Program-made: the position numbers and the translations under genes | Source: Cymbidium sinense | Lineage: Eukaryota; Streptophyta; Magnoliopsida; Asparagales; Orchidaceae | DNA: 64,000 nucleotides | Reading direction: 5' to 3' | Assembly (NCBI GenBank): GCA_021442155.1 | Contig: CM038214.1 | Location: 317,657,001-317,721,000 of the forward strand | Part shown: positions 1 through 12,184 of the stretch, in pieces | Numbering within the stretch: the first letter of the stretch is position 1 | Layout of the letters: each line of letters begins with the position of its first letter | The notes under the pieces: model-generated | Told to the model about the DNA's origin: nothing | Database searches by the model: none | Seen by the model: only the letters and a program-made list of their open reading frames with translations

Positions 1-850
1 AGTGTAGCAGGCTACTAGGATCATTATCCTAAGGCCTAGAAAAGAAATCCTATTAGTATACAGTGGCCAAGTCAAAGAGAAAGTGTAGCACGCTTACATC
101 TGCCATGAGTGGTGTATCCTAAGGTGCGAGAATCAACCAACCTAAGGTGTATCCATGAGTATGAGTGGTTATCCATCAGCATAGTGAGAACGAACCAACC
201 TAAGGTGCCCGTCGGTATGTAATGATCAATCTGGAAAGAAAGCATGTAGGATTATAACTTTCCAAGTGGAACTGATCATTAGGATAATCTATCATCAGTA
301 GGACAGATGCTATCTAACCTAGAGCGACTACTAAGCCGGGAGCCCTAAGGAAGGACTGGACCCAGACTTGAACCAGTTATAAGAGAAGAAGCCACTACGG
401 GACTTATCCTAAACTTCAAATATACTTGACCCAATCATTGAACTAGGGCTAATCCAAGAAGAAAGCATAGCAGACTCACATCCTCATAAATGAAGCCAAC
501 ATGAGGTAGCCTACAGCCACGCATTAAGGTCTACCAAACTAACAAGGTGCTTGTCGGTGAGTAGTGGTGAAGTAAGGAAGGAAAGTATAGCAGACTTACA
601 TCCTGCAAAGCAAGAACACATCTACGATGACACACTAGTAGGGTAGACATCAAAGCCAACCAAGCCTATGAGTGAGTGTTCCGAGGGGGCCATCTCAACT
701 CAGAGTAGCCCAAGATAAAAGTTATGTGTTTATTTTATATGTTTGTGTGTATTTTGTGTTTGTGTTGTGTCGATGAAGGATAGGATACTGCTCAAGTTCC
801 TTACACGGACCCTAAATACATCATGGTAGATTCGCAAATAAGAATACTTT
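1..850 (-). repeat. Ty3/gypsy 3' noncoding/LTR region, copy 1
   Basis: On the minus strand this is the continuation of the gypsy element downstream of integrase. It matches 54545-55300 of copy 2 in inverted orientation: the stretch at about 700-770 (AGTAGCCC, then TATGTGTTTATTTTATATG) is the reverse complement of 54590-54650. It contains degenerate copies of a short motif, read on the minus strand as GATGTAAGTCTGCTATGC-like (near 85, 470 and 580). The same motif recurs at 54755, 55225, 55795 and 56210 in copy 2. No coding potential is seen. LTR ends and a primer-binding site could not be identified, and the element is cut by the window edge. Confidence 0.7.
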
Positions 851-949
851 CAACATGGAAGAGATTGAATTCAAAATGGAATTTTCATTGATAATAATTA
901 TTTTCAAACGTGATTTATAATATTTCTTTAAGTAGATCCCATTGATTGG

Positions 950-2435
950 AAGCATTGGGCACTCTCCCTTATGATTAATAAGTTGATAAGATCCTCCTTA
1001 GTAGGCCTTCTCTATGGTAAAAGGACATTCCCAAGTGGGTTCAAACTTGCCTCCCATCTTATGACGACCATCATTTTCCTTAGAACTAAAATAAGCCCTC
1101 TTACTTGAAAAGCTCTAGGCTGGACCAAGTTGTTGTGAGCTTGAATCATTTTAGCATTGTATAACTCAAAGTTTTGGCATGCTCACAGAAATCTCTCCTC
1201 CAAACCTTCGAGCTCTTCTAATCACAACATGGTGTTCTGCACTATTATGATCTTACTACCCATAGCTATCCTTAGTGATGGGAGTTGCACTTCTAATGGT
1301 AGAACGGCTTCAGACTCATACAATAAGGAGAAAGGAGTAGACTGAGTTGGAGTTCAATATGTGGTGTGGTAGGCCCACAAGGCTTCAACTAACTGCTCAT
1401 GCCATTATCTCTTATTATTGTTGAGTGTCATCTTTAGTATTTAGATGAGAGTTTATTGAAGGCTACTACTAAGCCATTTTCCCCAGGGTAGTTGATGGTA
1501 GAATATCTATAATCTATATTATGTCTTCGAGTAAAGTTCTTGATCTCGATGCTCTTGAATGCAGTACCATTATTAGATATAATTCATCGAGGCACTCCAA
1601 ATCTATATACGATATGGTTCATAAAAAATTGGAGCACATGCTGAGCTATGACATCTCTGAGCTAAATTTCCTTTACCCATTTTGAAAAGTAGTCAATAGA
1701 AGCTAAGATAAATTGATGACCCTTGGAAGAAGGAGGATCAATCGGACCCACTATATTGGTACCCCAACACTCGAGTGGCCATAAGGCTAATATAGGATGT
1801 AGATTGTTGGGTGGTTGGTGTAGGAACACACCGTGTATTTGACATTGGTGGCATCACCTAGCTGTATCCATGTAATCTTTGATCAATGATGACCAGTAGT
1901 ATCCTAGTCTCTTGATCTTGGCTTTCATCTTCAGACCGAATTGGTTGGCTCCACATAATCTTGAGTGTACCTCGGTCACAATCTTACAAGCTTCGTGCTT
2001 GTCTAAGCAATGTAACCACATATGATCGAAAGACTGTTGGTATAAGACACCATCCACTAGAGCATAGGAAAGTGCTCTCTAGCTCATCTGATGGGCTTGA
2101 GACTTCTCTTAAGGTAGTTTGCCTTTATTTAACTAATCATTGAATGGTTGCCTCAAATATTACTCCTCATCCTTCGTGGCAATGGAAACCTCCCCTTAAA
2201 GAGAGTACTTTTCGATGAGTTCAATATCAATAAGGGATAAGACTTGCCTATTTTGAACCTTTATTGATATGGACTCATCCTCTTGACATGCTAACTCCTT
2301 GGCAAGCCTGACTCAAGCATACACTATGATGTTCTCTCCTCAAGGAATCTTATAAATGGTAACCTCTAGGATTTGGGTCAAAAACTCCATGGTATACTTA
2401 TGGTAGTGATGGAGCTTGGGCTTTATACTAAATCT
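950..2435 (-). pseudogene. Ty3/gypsy pol remnant: RNase H C-terminus and integrase (copy 1)
   Basis: Decayed polyprotein read from 2435 down to 950 with several stops and frameshifts. In order: the end of RNase H (HKYTMEFLTQILEVTIY near 2400), the integrase zinc-binding domain (DGVLYQQSFDHMWLHCLDKH to IKRLGYYWSSLIKDYMDTAR, about 2057-1854), the integrase core (GTNIVGPIDPPSSKG near 1750, YRFGVPR, IISNNGTAF near 1570, NGLVVAFNK) and the C-terminal domain near 1050. The canonical D, D, E catalytic residues are replaced here by N, N and V, so integrase cannot be active. The middle Asp-to-Asn change is shared with copy 2 at 53809. RT and most of RNase H are missing: a deletion joins LTR-like sequence directly to RNase H at about 2435. 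In a live element this enzyme would insert the cDNA into the genome. Confidence 0.9.
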
Positions 2436-4287
2436 ACAATCATCAAGCCAAACCAAAATCAACCCAAGTTAAACCTCACTTAACCCTTTTGACTTGAAAT
2501 GCTCAAATAAACCAAAACCCATTTAAACCCAAGCCAATTGCAATTGTATTTATATATCAATCCCAAATCCATATATAAACTCAACTAAATCAAATTCAAC
2601 TAAATCAAACTCAACCCAAAATCAAGTCAACCAAACCCATTTGGTCCACTTGACCCAAAGTATCCAATTTGACCTACTTGAGCCAAGTTATATTCCTACC
2701 CAAATTGGATTGAACCAAGCTCATCAAAAGCTCTCATCATGATTACTGATCACCCAAGGTTGATCAATTTTCATAAATTGAGTCAAACTAAGTCAACTTA
2801 GTGATTTGACCAAGTTGACCCTTAACCCATATAAATCCAAACAAGCCAAATTGCAACCAAAGCCAAATCCCTTGAAATCAATGATTCATACCAAATCAAA
2901 ATCAATATTTGAATATGACTTGACCTTTAAATGAGTAAAACCAAACCCAATTGGCCCTCTTGACTCAAGTTTACCCAAATTGACCTAAAAGACCAAATTG
3001 GGTCAAATCAAAATATAAACCAAATTGATTGCAACTAATGGCTCAAGTTCATTCCAAATTTGTTGAACTTGACCAAAACCATGATTGGATCCAATTGAAC
3101 CCAATTGACCTACCTAGCCTAAATTGACCTAAAGGTTCAAGTTAGCTTAAATAAAAACCAAATACAAATTAATTGAAACCAAAGCCTACAATCATCTTTA
3201 ATTGGTCAACTAAACCCAATCCAACACCCAACCCTAGCCAATTTGGTCAATTTGGTCAAATTGGCCAACTTAACCCATTTGACCCAAATGAATTCAAATG
3301 ATGCAAAATAAAATCTACGCTAAACTAAACCAAACCAATTGAACTAAAATATATCAAATGATCATATGAACTTAACCCAACCCCTGGTTTGACCCAATTT
3401 AACCAATTGGTCAACTTGACCCAACCTAACCCAATTTGACCTAAATGAGTAAAATTGAGCCAAACTTAACTAAAACAACTCCAACTGACTTAAAATTTGG
3501 GCTAAACCACTGTTGTCTCATTTTAAATTTACCCAAATCAAATCTAATGCTAAATGATCATTCTACTCCACATGAGACAAATCACCCATGTAAGTAGTCA
3601 TTTTCATTCCTTGGCCACTTGATACTCTTCCAATGGTCCACCCAGGCACCAAAGACACTGCCCAACATGACCCAAGGGGTGGTTGGGTTGGCCATGACTC
3701 ATGAGGAGATGAATTCACCTCACCCTCCCCATTGGAGCATTTGAAATCCATAGGACACCCATGATTCCTCCTTGGCAGCCACCTGCATACCTTCAACCAA
3801 ACTTCCCGAGCACTAGAGGTGGGACTTCGATCAAAGCCAAGCACCAAATCATTGGTTCATGGCATTCAGAGTGAACATTGAAGAATTCATCCAATTGCTA
3901 CTCAATGAAGCTTCATCTCCACTAGATGAAGCTTTCTTAAACATTTGAGCCATCAGTCTTGAGCTCCGGTGAGGTAGGTATGCTTGCAAAACTGATCCTT
4001 TGGCAAAAATGGGTTGGAGCTTTTTGAAGAAAACTTGCATCTCATGTGATCTTGATCATTGGATCCCCTCCAATCAATGTTGTGATGGTGTGAGATCCTT
4101 TTGGAGTTGATCCAAGCTCAAGTAAGCTCAGATCAAGTGAGCAATGGCGCACAGACTCCATTCTCCCTCACTCGCGTGACATTAGATCACGACTATCCAT
4201 TCCACTTGACCATAATAGATGGTTGTGATTAGATATACTAGATCAATCTGATTTAATCCTATTAAGATGTGGAATTAATCGTAGCTG

Positions 4288-4390
4288 TCCGATCTTAGAT
4301 CGGATGGCAGATGAGAAAGCGCATCCACCACCGCCACGTAGGCGCTGAGTCGGATAAGTTTTAAGTAGCCAATCCCATGGCACCACGTGG
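4288..4390. promoter_or_regulatory. Palindrome and G-box in the LTR-like element
   Basis: TCCGATCTTAGATCGGA (4288-4304) is a perfect inverted repeat with a 3-base centre. CACGTGG at about 4384-4390 is a G-box core, the usual site for plant bZIP and bHLH factors. A related but imperfect palindrome lies at about 37267-37290 in the complete copy. A role in LTR transcription is inference only. Confidence 0.3.
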
Positions 4391-5739
4391 AAAGCACGCC
4401 ACATCAGCATGCCACATGGTGCCAATAGGATTAGTCTTTAATTAGGCTTAATTAATCATTTTTAATGGCTAAAACTTCTCATTTTAAAGATATTTTAGAG
4501 GAAAATTAATTAAAAAGTTCTTACCAAATTTTGAACAGTAATTAAGGTTTAATTATAAAGTTAATTAGTTTAATTACTTCTTAATTACTTGAGCAATTTA
4601 TCTCAAATTTTGTTCGTTAATTTAACAGGATGACCTCTAACTTCCATGATTTTCTTAATATTTATTGCTCACTTAATTAGAAAATTGTCTAATTAAACCT
4701 TAACTACTCTTTTAAGTTAATTAATAATAATTAATCCCATGAAAAGTATTAAATTGGTTAATTAAGTTTATTAATCATTGTTGAATAGTAAGTGAAGTAA
4801 GGAATAAGGTTAGGACCCCTTTCCCTAAGTTCATTTCCCCATTTTTTAAAATTAATTTAATTAAAATTTAATTAATTAATTAAATCACTTAATTAAATTG
4901 AAATCATAATCACATCGGACTTTAATTAATTAAACATGGGGTAGATATTTAGGTGTTTAAAAACCTAAAGGAATTTATTGCAATTATGGTTAGTCCACAT
5001 GTGTGGGAAAACCATAAGAGTAATTAATTAAGTCCCATAATCTAATTAACTATTAGTCATGAGCGAATTGCATTAGGCCCCATTTATTTCCTATGATCAT
5101 TGCAAGTTTATTTTCCATGCATATCATGTGGGATCATAATTATTTAGTTAATTACTTTAAGGTGCCATATGTAAGAGTAATAAATTCTTCTAATTAAGGG
5201 TTCAACTTAATTAACCCATAAAATCAACTTAATTAAATTTCCTTAAATTAAATCAAATCACTAATGTAGGAATGGGTTTAAAATAACAAGTGATGAATTC
5301 TCTTCTCCTCTATAAATCAAATCAAATCCAAAACTTAATTAATAAAGAAGCTTTGGTTTGCTTTAAATAATCTTATTTGATTTGATTGTCCTTAAGAACT
5401 TGTTTGGTTGAATGAATCACATGCTTATATTTGATTGTCCTCTTTCCATTCATGTTAAATTCGGTATGTCATTTGAATTCATGCATCCATCTTTTAAAAA
5501 TCAAGAAAAAGAAATTTGATTTCTTTTATGAAAGCTTGTATGCATTGATTTAATTTAATATATATGTGGCTATTATCATTATTAAATCCAAACAAATTTT
5601 TAAAAAGCTTATAAATGAATAATAATATGTGTTATGTTGCTAGTTATAAATACATAAAAATGCATGTGCTTATAGCTTAAGTGTATGAATGTTGAGTTCT
5701 CTTTCCTCTATTCATGTGTTGATTTATATAAGATTGAAT

Positions 5740-6345
5740 GGTAATGGGTATATAGTCTGGACATCTTGGGTACCAAGGAGATCATTTGATTACCTCACTT
5801 CTAGTTTAACAAGAGCACATTTTTGATTTCATTCTTATGTATTTCAACATTAAAATTTGGATAGAGATTTAATTAATATATATAAATGATTCAATAAAAA
5901 AATATACAATCTTTACATGGTTTTTTTCCCTCATTTATGTATACATCCATGTGTGTCCAAGAAAAGCAAGTATATAGTCTAGACATACCGGGAATATGAG
6001 GCTTTGTTAGCCCTAAGAAGGTCATTTGATTACCTCACATCCCTGGTTTAACAATGACACAAACTTGACTATATCTTTGTACATGTATATGTATATGTGA
6101 TTAGTGAATGAAAATCCCATTTTACATTAAAATTACATGCATTCATAATTGATTAAGTGGTTGAATTTATTAGCCATATGATTTAGAGCTTACTTCTTAT
6201 GTTCATGTATATGAATTTACATATGTTTGAATGCAAATGGTATATAGTCTATACATCCCAAGAGTACGAGGCTTTAGCTAGCTCCAATGAGGTAATTTGA
6301 TTACCTCACTTCCCTAGTTTAACAATGGCACATGCCTATTTATTT
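5740..6345 (-). repeat. Triplicated ~250-bp module inside LTR-like element
   Basis: Three successive similar blocks start near 5745, 5970 and 6240. Each reads (plus strand) TATATAGTCTRGACAT, then a variable part, then ATTTGATTACCTCAC and a GTTTAACAA stretch. The complete copy of the element has only one recognisable equivalent, at about 35430-35530 (inverted). The module therefore expanded in this copy or contracted in the other. Confidence 0.6.
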
Positions 6346-9020
6346 TTATTCTTATGCCCTTTTTTGTATAAGAATTTGGATAAAGTTTAAAACAATATAT
6401 TTAAATAATTAAAGTAAATAAAATATAAATTCTAAATATACACATACATTCATCATTTAAGTGTGCCAAAATATGTTGCATTTATAGATAGACGTAGGAT
6501 TAAATCATATGCATGTTACATGTGATGGAAATGAATGATTTAATATATGTCATGTGTTAGTAATTCAATTAAATTAATCTTAAGATGCTTTTCATTTTGA
6601 ATAGGATTATTTAAAGTGAACCTAAACTTAGGTTTAATTAAATCATTTAATATGCCATTCACTAAAGAGATCTAAATCAAATTAATATACTTTAAAAAGT
6701 GACTTAAGGTAGGGATGAAAGAGGGCAATCTTCTTTTCCTCTCTTTATAACACTTAGTTGCTAAGTTTAATCAAATGAAACAAAAGAAAACACAAATTAA
6801 AATTCTCAAATGAATTAAACTACTTCAAGTGAATTCAACCTTTCATGTTAAATTGAATCCTTCTACACTTACAAAAAATTACACTAATGCATAACAAGAC
6901 TTACCATAGAAGCCTTAAAAGGCACATTAGAATTAAGTCACCACTTGTAGGTCTAAGTTAGGATGATGTATGATGTGATGTATATTTTGTTTTATGATGT
7001 GTTATTTTAGATTGGATGTTATGGTGTATGCTTCATAGACTAGATGATAGGCCAATATTAGCCTAATCATGTTTTCTACAAGAGACTATGCTTAAGGGAC
7101 GCTTAAAAATAAATGTGAATGCTCATTTTGTAGGTTGCTTAAATACTTAAGCATAGTCCAAGTTAGGAAAAGTGGGCTTAGTTACCCATGTGTAGGGTGC
7201 TAAGTCCAAATTATAAATACAACTATTTGGGATTATATGTATATTTAGCTAACCTCTATTTTATAGGTGTAGTTAATTTACATTTTTTACATAAATATAA
7301 TTTTTGCAATAGGAATTAAGATTAGTACTATTGGGGATTAGGATGAGTAATGGATAGAAGGCTTTGTCTTGGGGTGCCCTGTAATGCCTTTGAAGCAAAC
7401 ACCACCCAAATCAAAGAAGGAACCAAATCAGAAATGGAGATATGAAGAAAGAAGACCCCATAGCATTTAATACAATTATAATTATTCTTTCATATTCCAA
7501 GTTGTATAATGGTAGAGCTCAGCTACCCATCTTTTCTCTCTTCGAGTTGTACGGAGGTACTCGACCGCACCGACCTTTTATTCTTTTATGATAATTTATA
7601 TAATTATTTGATGTCATGTTTACATTGTGCATTGGGACGGCATGCTTTTCATAGTTTCATAATTGATTGATGCTTTAATGTGTGGCTTGTATATGATTAG
7701 CCTCTTAGGATAAAAAAACTTTTCTACGCAACTAATCACTCATAACTAAATTTTAAAAAACTCATAACCACATCATAAATATAATGACATAAATAAAATA
7801 ATTAAAAAATTTAGCAACCTCTTGGCTATATGGTTGTATGTTTCACATCATGCATGCATATTCTTTTTCTCTTGAACATGAAGGATCTCCATCCTTGCAT
7901 GACAAAGGAATGCTTGACCTATGAGGGCATCCTTTGTGATGGAGAACACCTTCTTCAAGCTGATTTGACCCATAACCTATTTCATCATGCATTTAAGCAT
8001 AAGAAATACTAAAGCTTCTATCAAAATAATGTGTCTAAAATGAAATTAAATTTGAAAAGATTCTGCATCTGTAAATTAAGTCATATGCTCATACCACTCA
8101 TGCTCTAGTCTCTTACGGAGTGTGTTTAGGACTTTAGTCTCTTTCTAATTAAATAACTACCCTAGCTATCTTATAATTTATAAGATTGGACTACATTATT
8201 TTAAAATCATTGGAGGAGTTAGCTGGTGACCACTCTAGGCAATTATAAGTCTAGAAATCAGATAATTTATTCTCTCTTGAGGAGGTAAACCCTTATGTCC
8301 ACATGTCGCTTAGATTTAGCTCATGCTTTAGCTCATATTAAAGCTCCCTAGATTTAGGATTCGAGGCAGCTATATCGTTTGGGAGATAAAGCATAAATCC
8401 TCACCTCTTAGGCATTCCCACAACCTTGTGTTGGTGGATTATAAGCCCTAGTAATCTAATTAAATTTTAACTCAAAACATATAAATCTCCTCAACTTCAA
8501 AATTATAAAGCCCAACCATAGGATAGATTGGAATACTCACTAGGATTTCTAGTTTCATGAGCATTTTATACTTATTTTATTTGGATTTAAAAAATAAGTC
8601 TTCTTCTTGAACTTTCCAAATTAATTTCCAAATACAACCATTCTTTTGATAGCCTAACCTTGATATCCTTAGAAAAGATAATTTTCAACTTTAATCAATA
8701 GTATTCTTAGGAAATTTTATTTCTTAAGATGTAATTAACTATCATGGCTTGCCTCCATTGGGAACGTAAGAATGTGGTTTAATATAAACCTTGCTTTATT
8801 CATCCATGTAAAGTAGGGGAGAAATCTCTAGTACATTCAAAGACCCATCATGCCTAAAGAGTTTTTATTACGTGATTAGGTCCATTGTAGGGTGATGCCT
8901 CTATCTTTTGAGATAGTACATCATACCTCAATGTTGTACTAGATCGCCACAAAAAGTACTCCCACCTACGATCTCCGTGATGTTCCCCCCCCCCACATCC
9001 AAAATAAACACCACAAGGCC

Positions 9021-11235
9021 CTCTCGGCTTATTCATTGAATCCTCTCAACATCATTCTTTCTTTTGAAGTTTGGAGAAGTCAATCCTCAAGTAGGCATGG
9101 GTTCTTAGACTCATAATATTGACTAATACACTTGGGTCAACCAAACCTTTGGATGGCCTATATCTTCCAACATCCACTGTAATGTAAAGATGTGGTTGTG
9201 CTTGGTTGTCCCTAGGAGTAAGTCTTCATCATTGAATATAACTTCAAAGATGTCCTTCGAGTAGCATGCCTCTCTTAGTATTTAAGCTAAGTATATCGCG
9301 ACCAAGAAAGGCCTTGATTAGAGATTCCCTCATCTCTTTGAATAAGATAAGGGCATCATATATGCTTAATTTAGCTGGAAACTTTCTAAGGTGAGCTAGG
9401 ACATTATAATCAATTGTGGCTTGGTCCTCTACAAGCATATCTATGGGTGGAGCATCCTACTGAAGGGCTATCTGCTCACTTGAACCAATAATTTGCTTAC
9501 CTTTATTTTGAGGTGCTACCCTAGGAGGTAGAACTTTGGCACTGCATAGGTTGACTTTAGTGACTTCTTGGAATGATGAGCTTGTGGAACAGTTCTACCT
9601 TCTCATCGGCCATACATACAACTTCTTCTATAGGATCCTCAGGGTCAGTTGACTCCAACTCAATCTCAAGAGATGAACCCTATTGATTTAGAGAAGGATA
9701 GTCTGACTTTGAATCAAAAAGAAAAGGATTAAAAACTACTAGAGATATTATTTTTATTTAGACATAGAGAGCTTTCAATAAGAATGAAATCAAGAGCATC
9801 AGAAGTAGAAAATATATAAGTAGAATCAACTTTCTTCATTAATTTCTTATTGAGTGAACGTACATGATAGAAATCAAGTAAAGTAAGTAGAGTAAGGGAT
9901 TTAGTGACATTTTCCATATATACAACTTGTTGGTAGAATAGGTGGTAGCTACAATGGTGGAGGGAGTATTGGACTCAGACGGTGGCTATACTAGTGGACT
10001 ATCCCGAGCAAGTATGGTGAGCTACTACTCGTCACCCTCCTCGAAGTTATCCTTTGCAACCAAACCTTCCTTGGTGTTGGAGGTTTGAGCTACTTTAACC
10101 ACCTGCAAGGAAAGTCTCTTGATCTAAGAAATGATCTTCTTCGAGGTTCGGGATAGGGAGATATCCTAACCTTCTTTGGTCTTAAGAGGATCACAAGTAT
10201 CTCTAAGGATTATTCTAACAGGACTATATGGTTGTTCTAATAAGTTTTTCTTAGCAAAAATTATATCTCTCAACTTATAGCTTCACCTGCTAGTCCTTAA
10301 AAGTGATACAATCCATCAAGACATGGCTTAACATGTGGTGGTAGGGTAGGATCACTCTTGCCCACTTCCTTCAGCCTCTTAGGCTCTAGTAACTAAAAGT
10401 CAAGTTTCTTTAAGAGATTCTTAAAGATTTTCCTAACTACCTCCCTCTAGAATGAATATGGCTTATTCAATCTATCAACAAGAGTAGAAGCAAAGTAGCT
10501 ACATGGGGATGAGTATGAATATCGCTGTTTGGGTTGGTCGGTGGTGGAAATGGTCATGTACGCTTGCCAACATGATGGCCGAGGTGGTGGAAGAAGAGGT
10601 GGAAAAGGAGGCTGCTCAGTTCATAGTCTCTCAAACTGAACTTTGGCTAGCTGCTTCCCTTTATCCATTGACACAACTATCCCTGGCTTTTCTTCTATGG
10701 CTTGGGCCTAGATGATTAGTTGGGAAAGGGCAACTGTTTGGCTTCATCTTGTAAGCTAGCCACCTTATTACTTAATTTTTTGAATATTTTGACGGTAAAT
10801 CCCTTAAGCATGAAGGCGACTGGGCCATGGATATTCTTGAGAAGAATCTCAATACCATGCTGTTCGGACAACTGTGGTTCACATTTCATGCATAGGTTGC
10901 ACCATCTAAGAATGTAATCAATAAGGGACTCGTTGAGTTTCTATTTATCTACAATGAGGTCACCTATAATCACCCTCTGGTAAGCTCCGGCAAACCTCTT
11001 GATGAAGAGGTGCTCCAACTCAGCAAAAGTCTTCATCGAACCATTGAGAAATTTGGCATACCAATCAAATGCAACACCTAACAGACTGCTAACAAAAAAA
11101 GGAAGAGGAGTGCATCCGCCGATGTTGCAAATGACTCTAAAGTGTGCAATGTGTTATCGTGGTCGCCTCCTTTTTGTTATCCCTTCGGTGGCTCTTGCTA
11201 TTCTTGCCTTTTGGTCGGTTCTAGATCTTTAGTTA
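9021..11235 (-). pseudogene. Ty3/gypsy gag and protease remnant (copy 1)
   Basis: Read from about 11235 to 9021 on the minus strand with frameshifts and stops. The gag capsid-like region is at about 11100-10720: a GVAFDWYAKFLNGSMKTF stretch, then AELEHLFIKRFAGA, KLNESLIDYILRW and LCMKCEPQLSE, as in the plant retrotransposon gag family. The linker before protease is at 9438-9244 (IDYNVLAHLRKFPAKLSIYD, then ALILFKEMRESLIKAFLG). The protease N-terminal part follows (DEDLLLG near 9230, RIDFSKLQKKE near 9080). The reading continues to the GGCCT at 9020, where the LTR-like element interrupts it, and would resume at 50044 in copy 2 (FPLEIDDWKTKAKFYIIDLN). The stretch at about 9700-9920 and parts of 9930-10480 show no domain I recognise. 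Not functional. Confidence 0.8.
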
Positions 11236-11239
11236 TTGT

Positions 11240-11709
11240 GTGCTCAGTGCCTTTGTGAGGTTTGTTGGCTATGATGGTTAGCATGTTAAATCTTTTTTGT
11301 TGGTTGGTAGCATTATTTGTGACTGTAACCCTCCTTTCAGAGTTTGGCTGCTCACAAATTATTATTGCCCCTTCTAATTATTGTGACTGAGCCTAAGCCT
11401 TTTCTTGGCTTTTCTTTCCTTTGTCTTTATCTTTGATTATTTTATTTTATTTGTGCAAATCTTTGCTGAAGTTTTTTTCTTGAAGGTTTCTTCGCTTATT
11501 CGTGTGTCTCTTTAGATGGATCGCTAACCTGCTCAGGTATTCTGTGTTGTTACTATTCTTTTCTTAGTTTTTCCTTACCTTTTGTATTAGGGATTTTTCT
11601 TTAGGTCCTTCTTTAGCTCTTTGAGAAGAGTCTTGAGTTTTATCCTCTTTAAAGTCATTGTTTCCTTTTCTTTTTGCTAATAAAATTTCCTATATTTCCC
11701 CAAAAAAAA
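11240..11709 (+). mobile_element. Probable L1-type LINE 3' tail with oligo(A)
   Basis: T-rich, low-A sequence that ends TAATAAAATTTCC...CCCC followed by nine A residues at 11701-11709, then CCTAAACCC. This composition, the late AATAAA at about 11681 and the terminal A-run resemble the 3' untranslated end of plant L1 elements. No coding domain is left, so the assignment is tentative. The A-run passes directly into telomere-like repeat, as in the GRP and P0 tails further on. Confidence 0.4.
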
Positions 11710-11870
11710 ACCTAAACCCTAAACCTACAACTCTAAACTCTAAACCTTAAACCCCAAACCCCAAACCCTAAACCCTAAAAACCTAAAAACCTAAACCTAA
11801 ACTAAATAAAATTGAAAAATAAAATAAATAAAAAACCTAAAACTAAATAAAATAAAATAATAAAAAAATT
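11706..11870. repeat. Telomere-like repeat block, C strand
   Basis: Runs of CCCTAAA and its shortened forms (CCTAAA, CCTAAAAA), ending in AAATAAA-rich sequence. It separates the L1-like tail from a gypsy gag fragment. G is almost absent from this strand. Confidence 0.85.
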
Positions 11871-12184
11871 GGGCCATGGATATTCTTGAGAAGAATCTCA
11901 ATACATTGATGTTCGAACAGTTGTGGTTCGCAGTTCATGCACAGGTTGCGCCTTCTGAGAATGTAATCAACAAGGGACTCGTTGAGTTTCTGTTTCTCTA
12001 TAATGAGGTCACCTACAATCAACCTTTGCTGAGCTCCAGCAAACCTCTTGATGAAGTGGTGCTCCAACTCAGCAAAAGTCCTCATCGAACCATTGACGCT
12101 CAGATCGATCATATTCAACACCTGATAGACTGCTAACCAAATGGCGTAAGATCTAGTGGGTTGTCGCCACCGACAGAACAGCAA
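11870..12184 (-). pseudogene. Ty3/gypsy gag fragment embedded in telomere-like DNA
   Basis: A short minus-strand open stretch of the retrotransposon gag domain: GSMRTFAELEHHFIKRFAGA, QQRLIVGDLIIEKQKLNESL, VDYILRRRNLCMNCEPQL, EILLKNIHGPI. It is very similar to the gag part of copy 1 at about 10830-11060, including identical runs such as the one around TCTTGAGAAGAATCTCAATA. It is bounded on both sides by telomere-like repeats. It is a second, isolated gag piece rather than part of a readable element. Confidence 0.85.

Larger units (their letters stand above)
2436..9015 (-). mobile_element. Long non-coding LTR-like element nested in gypsy copy 1 (right end deleted)
   Basis: On the minus strand it begins TGTGGTG at 9015, directly after GGCCT (plus-strand AGGCC, 9016-9020). 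The same GGCCT follows the right end of the homologous element at 50043, so this is its target-site duplication. The sequence is collinear with 32724-40614 and, over 4430-2436, with 47156-49250, all inverted. Shared parts include the TCTCAAAAGATAGA box (about 8905), the conserved block at 7490-7580, the region near 4060-4170 and the tract rich in TTGACC/GGTCAA at 2440-3550. There is no long or conserved reading frame; small frames are not shared between copies. The right end is lost in the deletion that also removed gypsy RT. I infer a very large solo LTR or a non-autonomous LTR element; I see no internal domain. Confidence 0.75.

Noticed and set aside
4840..5240. Possible origin or matrix-attachment site from dense TTAATTAA
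   Set aside because: AT-richness alone is not evidence, and the tract is a normal part of all long copies of the LTR-like element.
5400..6560. CRISPR-like spaced repeats
   Set aside because: Only three diverged modules of a plant LTR-like element, no short identical repeats with unique spacers.
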